NCBI GenBank assembly: GCA_963818725.1
Contig: CAWFTU010000023.1
Span: forward strand, 124,001-188,000
Length of the DNA stretch: 64,000 nt
Origin: DATFDN01 sp963818725
GTDB taxonomy: Bacteria; Pseudomonadota; Alphaproteobacteria; Acetobacterales; Acetobacteraceae
Direction of reading: 5' to 3'
Below the pieces are notes generated by a model. It worked only from the letters and a program-made list of their open reading frames with translations. It did not search any database and was not told the DNA's origin. Made by a program: the position numbers and the translations under genes. Position 1 is the stretch's first letter; each line of letters opens with the position of its first letter. Shown in pieces: positions 63,720-64,000 of the stretch.

Positions 63720-64000
63720 CGGCTCCTGAGCTGATCGTATCGGGCGCAATCGGCGGCGGGCACATGCCGAAGGGTCAGCGCATCCGGCGTGGCGATGACG
63801 GCGGTCGGTCCGGGATCGCGCTGCCGGGTGAGGATGTTGATGATCACGTCGGAGGAATGGACGCCTTCGGCCATCGCCTGCGCGCGGGCCGCTTCGACCG
63901 CCGGCAGCCCGTCGGTCAGCACGGCTGCCAGAATGGCGACCATCTGCCGGTCACCATCGTCAGATCCGGTAAGGCGACGCCGCACCCGCTCCATCGCCGC
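63716..64000 (-). CDS. istA: IS21 transposase IstA, C-terminal part (cut by window edge)
   Basis: The last 94 or so codons of an IstA transposase (MVAILAAVLTDGLPAVEAARAQAMAEGVHSSDVIINILTRQ), a region rich in helices after the integrase core. The catalytic domain lies beyond position 64000. Its TGA overlaps the istB start. Confidence 0.85.
   Translation of the reverse strand, partial: AAMERVRRRLTGSDDGDRQMVAILAAVLTDGLPAVEAARAQAMAEGVHSSDVIINILTRQRDPGPTAVIATPDALTLRHVPAADCARYDQLRSR

Larger units (their letters stand above)
62795..64000. mobile_element. IS21-family element (continues beyond the window)
   Basis: The end at 62795 starts TGTCAATCGGCGTCGA and carries two near-repeat units (CGGCGTCGAACTTTGACCCC, then CGGCGTCCAATCGTGACCCC), the multiple-repeat terminus of IS21 elements. 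The istB gene and the end of istA follow inward. The other end lies outside the window. Confidence 0.85.

Overview
The window is GC-rich DNA crowded with insertion sequences. It suggests an alphaproteobacterium, probably of the Rhodospirillales/Acetobacteraceae type. The supporting signs are a phasin, a CIRCE-controlled groESL pair, a HiPIP, extracytoplasmic sigma/anti-sigma pairs, high GC third positions and alphaproteobacterial IS types. A Prim-Pol primase fragment, a serine resolvase remnant, a Tn3 transposase remnant and DUF5372-type cassette debris suggest a plasmid or a strongly remodelled genomic island. I cannot assign a genus. I see no rRNA, tRNA or CRISPR array.

Layout. 1-4.8 kb: an IS5 element, a phasin gene, Tn3 and IS3 debris, and a ketopantoate-reductase-like gene. 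4.85-9.4 kb: a quinol-type nitric oxide reductase gene broken by two frameshifts, then a SulP anion transporter. 9.5-11.75 kb: a degenerate ISKra4 element whose transposase gene holds an almost ORF-less group II intron. 11.8-13.4 kb: a small membrane protein gene overlapping an NRAMP-type metal transporter. 13.4-28.3 kb: an IS graveyard with IS630 > IS3 > IS630 nesting, resolvase, IS6, IS110, IS5, IS701 and IS630 fragments, a truncated OprB porin, an unclassified IS inside the end of an IS1182-like element, a cut Prim-Pol gene and an IS21 end. 28.5-36.2 kb: a cargo region with an MFS pseudogene, a beta-propeller protein, a DUF1259 protein, chromate transport/resistance genes, an ECF sigma factor, a periplasmic protein and a HiPIP. 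36.3-41.4 kb: a second IS630 copy, a DoxX pseudogene, a small lipoprotein, IS1634 and IS1595. 41.6-49.3 kb: two paralogous sigma/anti-sigma pairs around YceI and cytochrome b561 pseudogenes (the latter split by IS1380), a TIGR03118 protein and cytochromes c. 49.5-54.5 kb: a second IS5 copy, an IS256 gene split by an IS110 element, and cassette debris. 54.5-62.3 kb: groES, frameshifted groEL, a PRC-barrel gene, IS481, a cytochrome b/molybdopterin fusion, CBS, DUF1971 and AAA+ genes. 62.3-64 kb: an IS4 fragment and an IS21 element running off the edge.

The non-IS genes lean towards stress and periplasmic redox functions: NO reduction, chromate, divalent metal and anion transport, HiPIP, cytochromes, a sulfite-oxidase-like enzyme, chaperonins and envelope-stress sigma factors. 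Many (norZ, groEL, MFS, YceI, cytochrome b561, PRC-barrel, cytochrome b/Mo fusion, DoxX, AAA+) carry one or more single-base frameshifts. Either the cargo is decaying or the assembly has indel errors; this matters for how every broken gene here is read. The best-supported unusual structures are the group II intron with restored exon frame at 10418-11222 and the three-level IS nest at 13440-16986, both resolved to base-level boundaries from the sequence.
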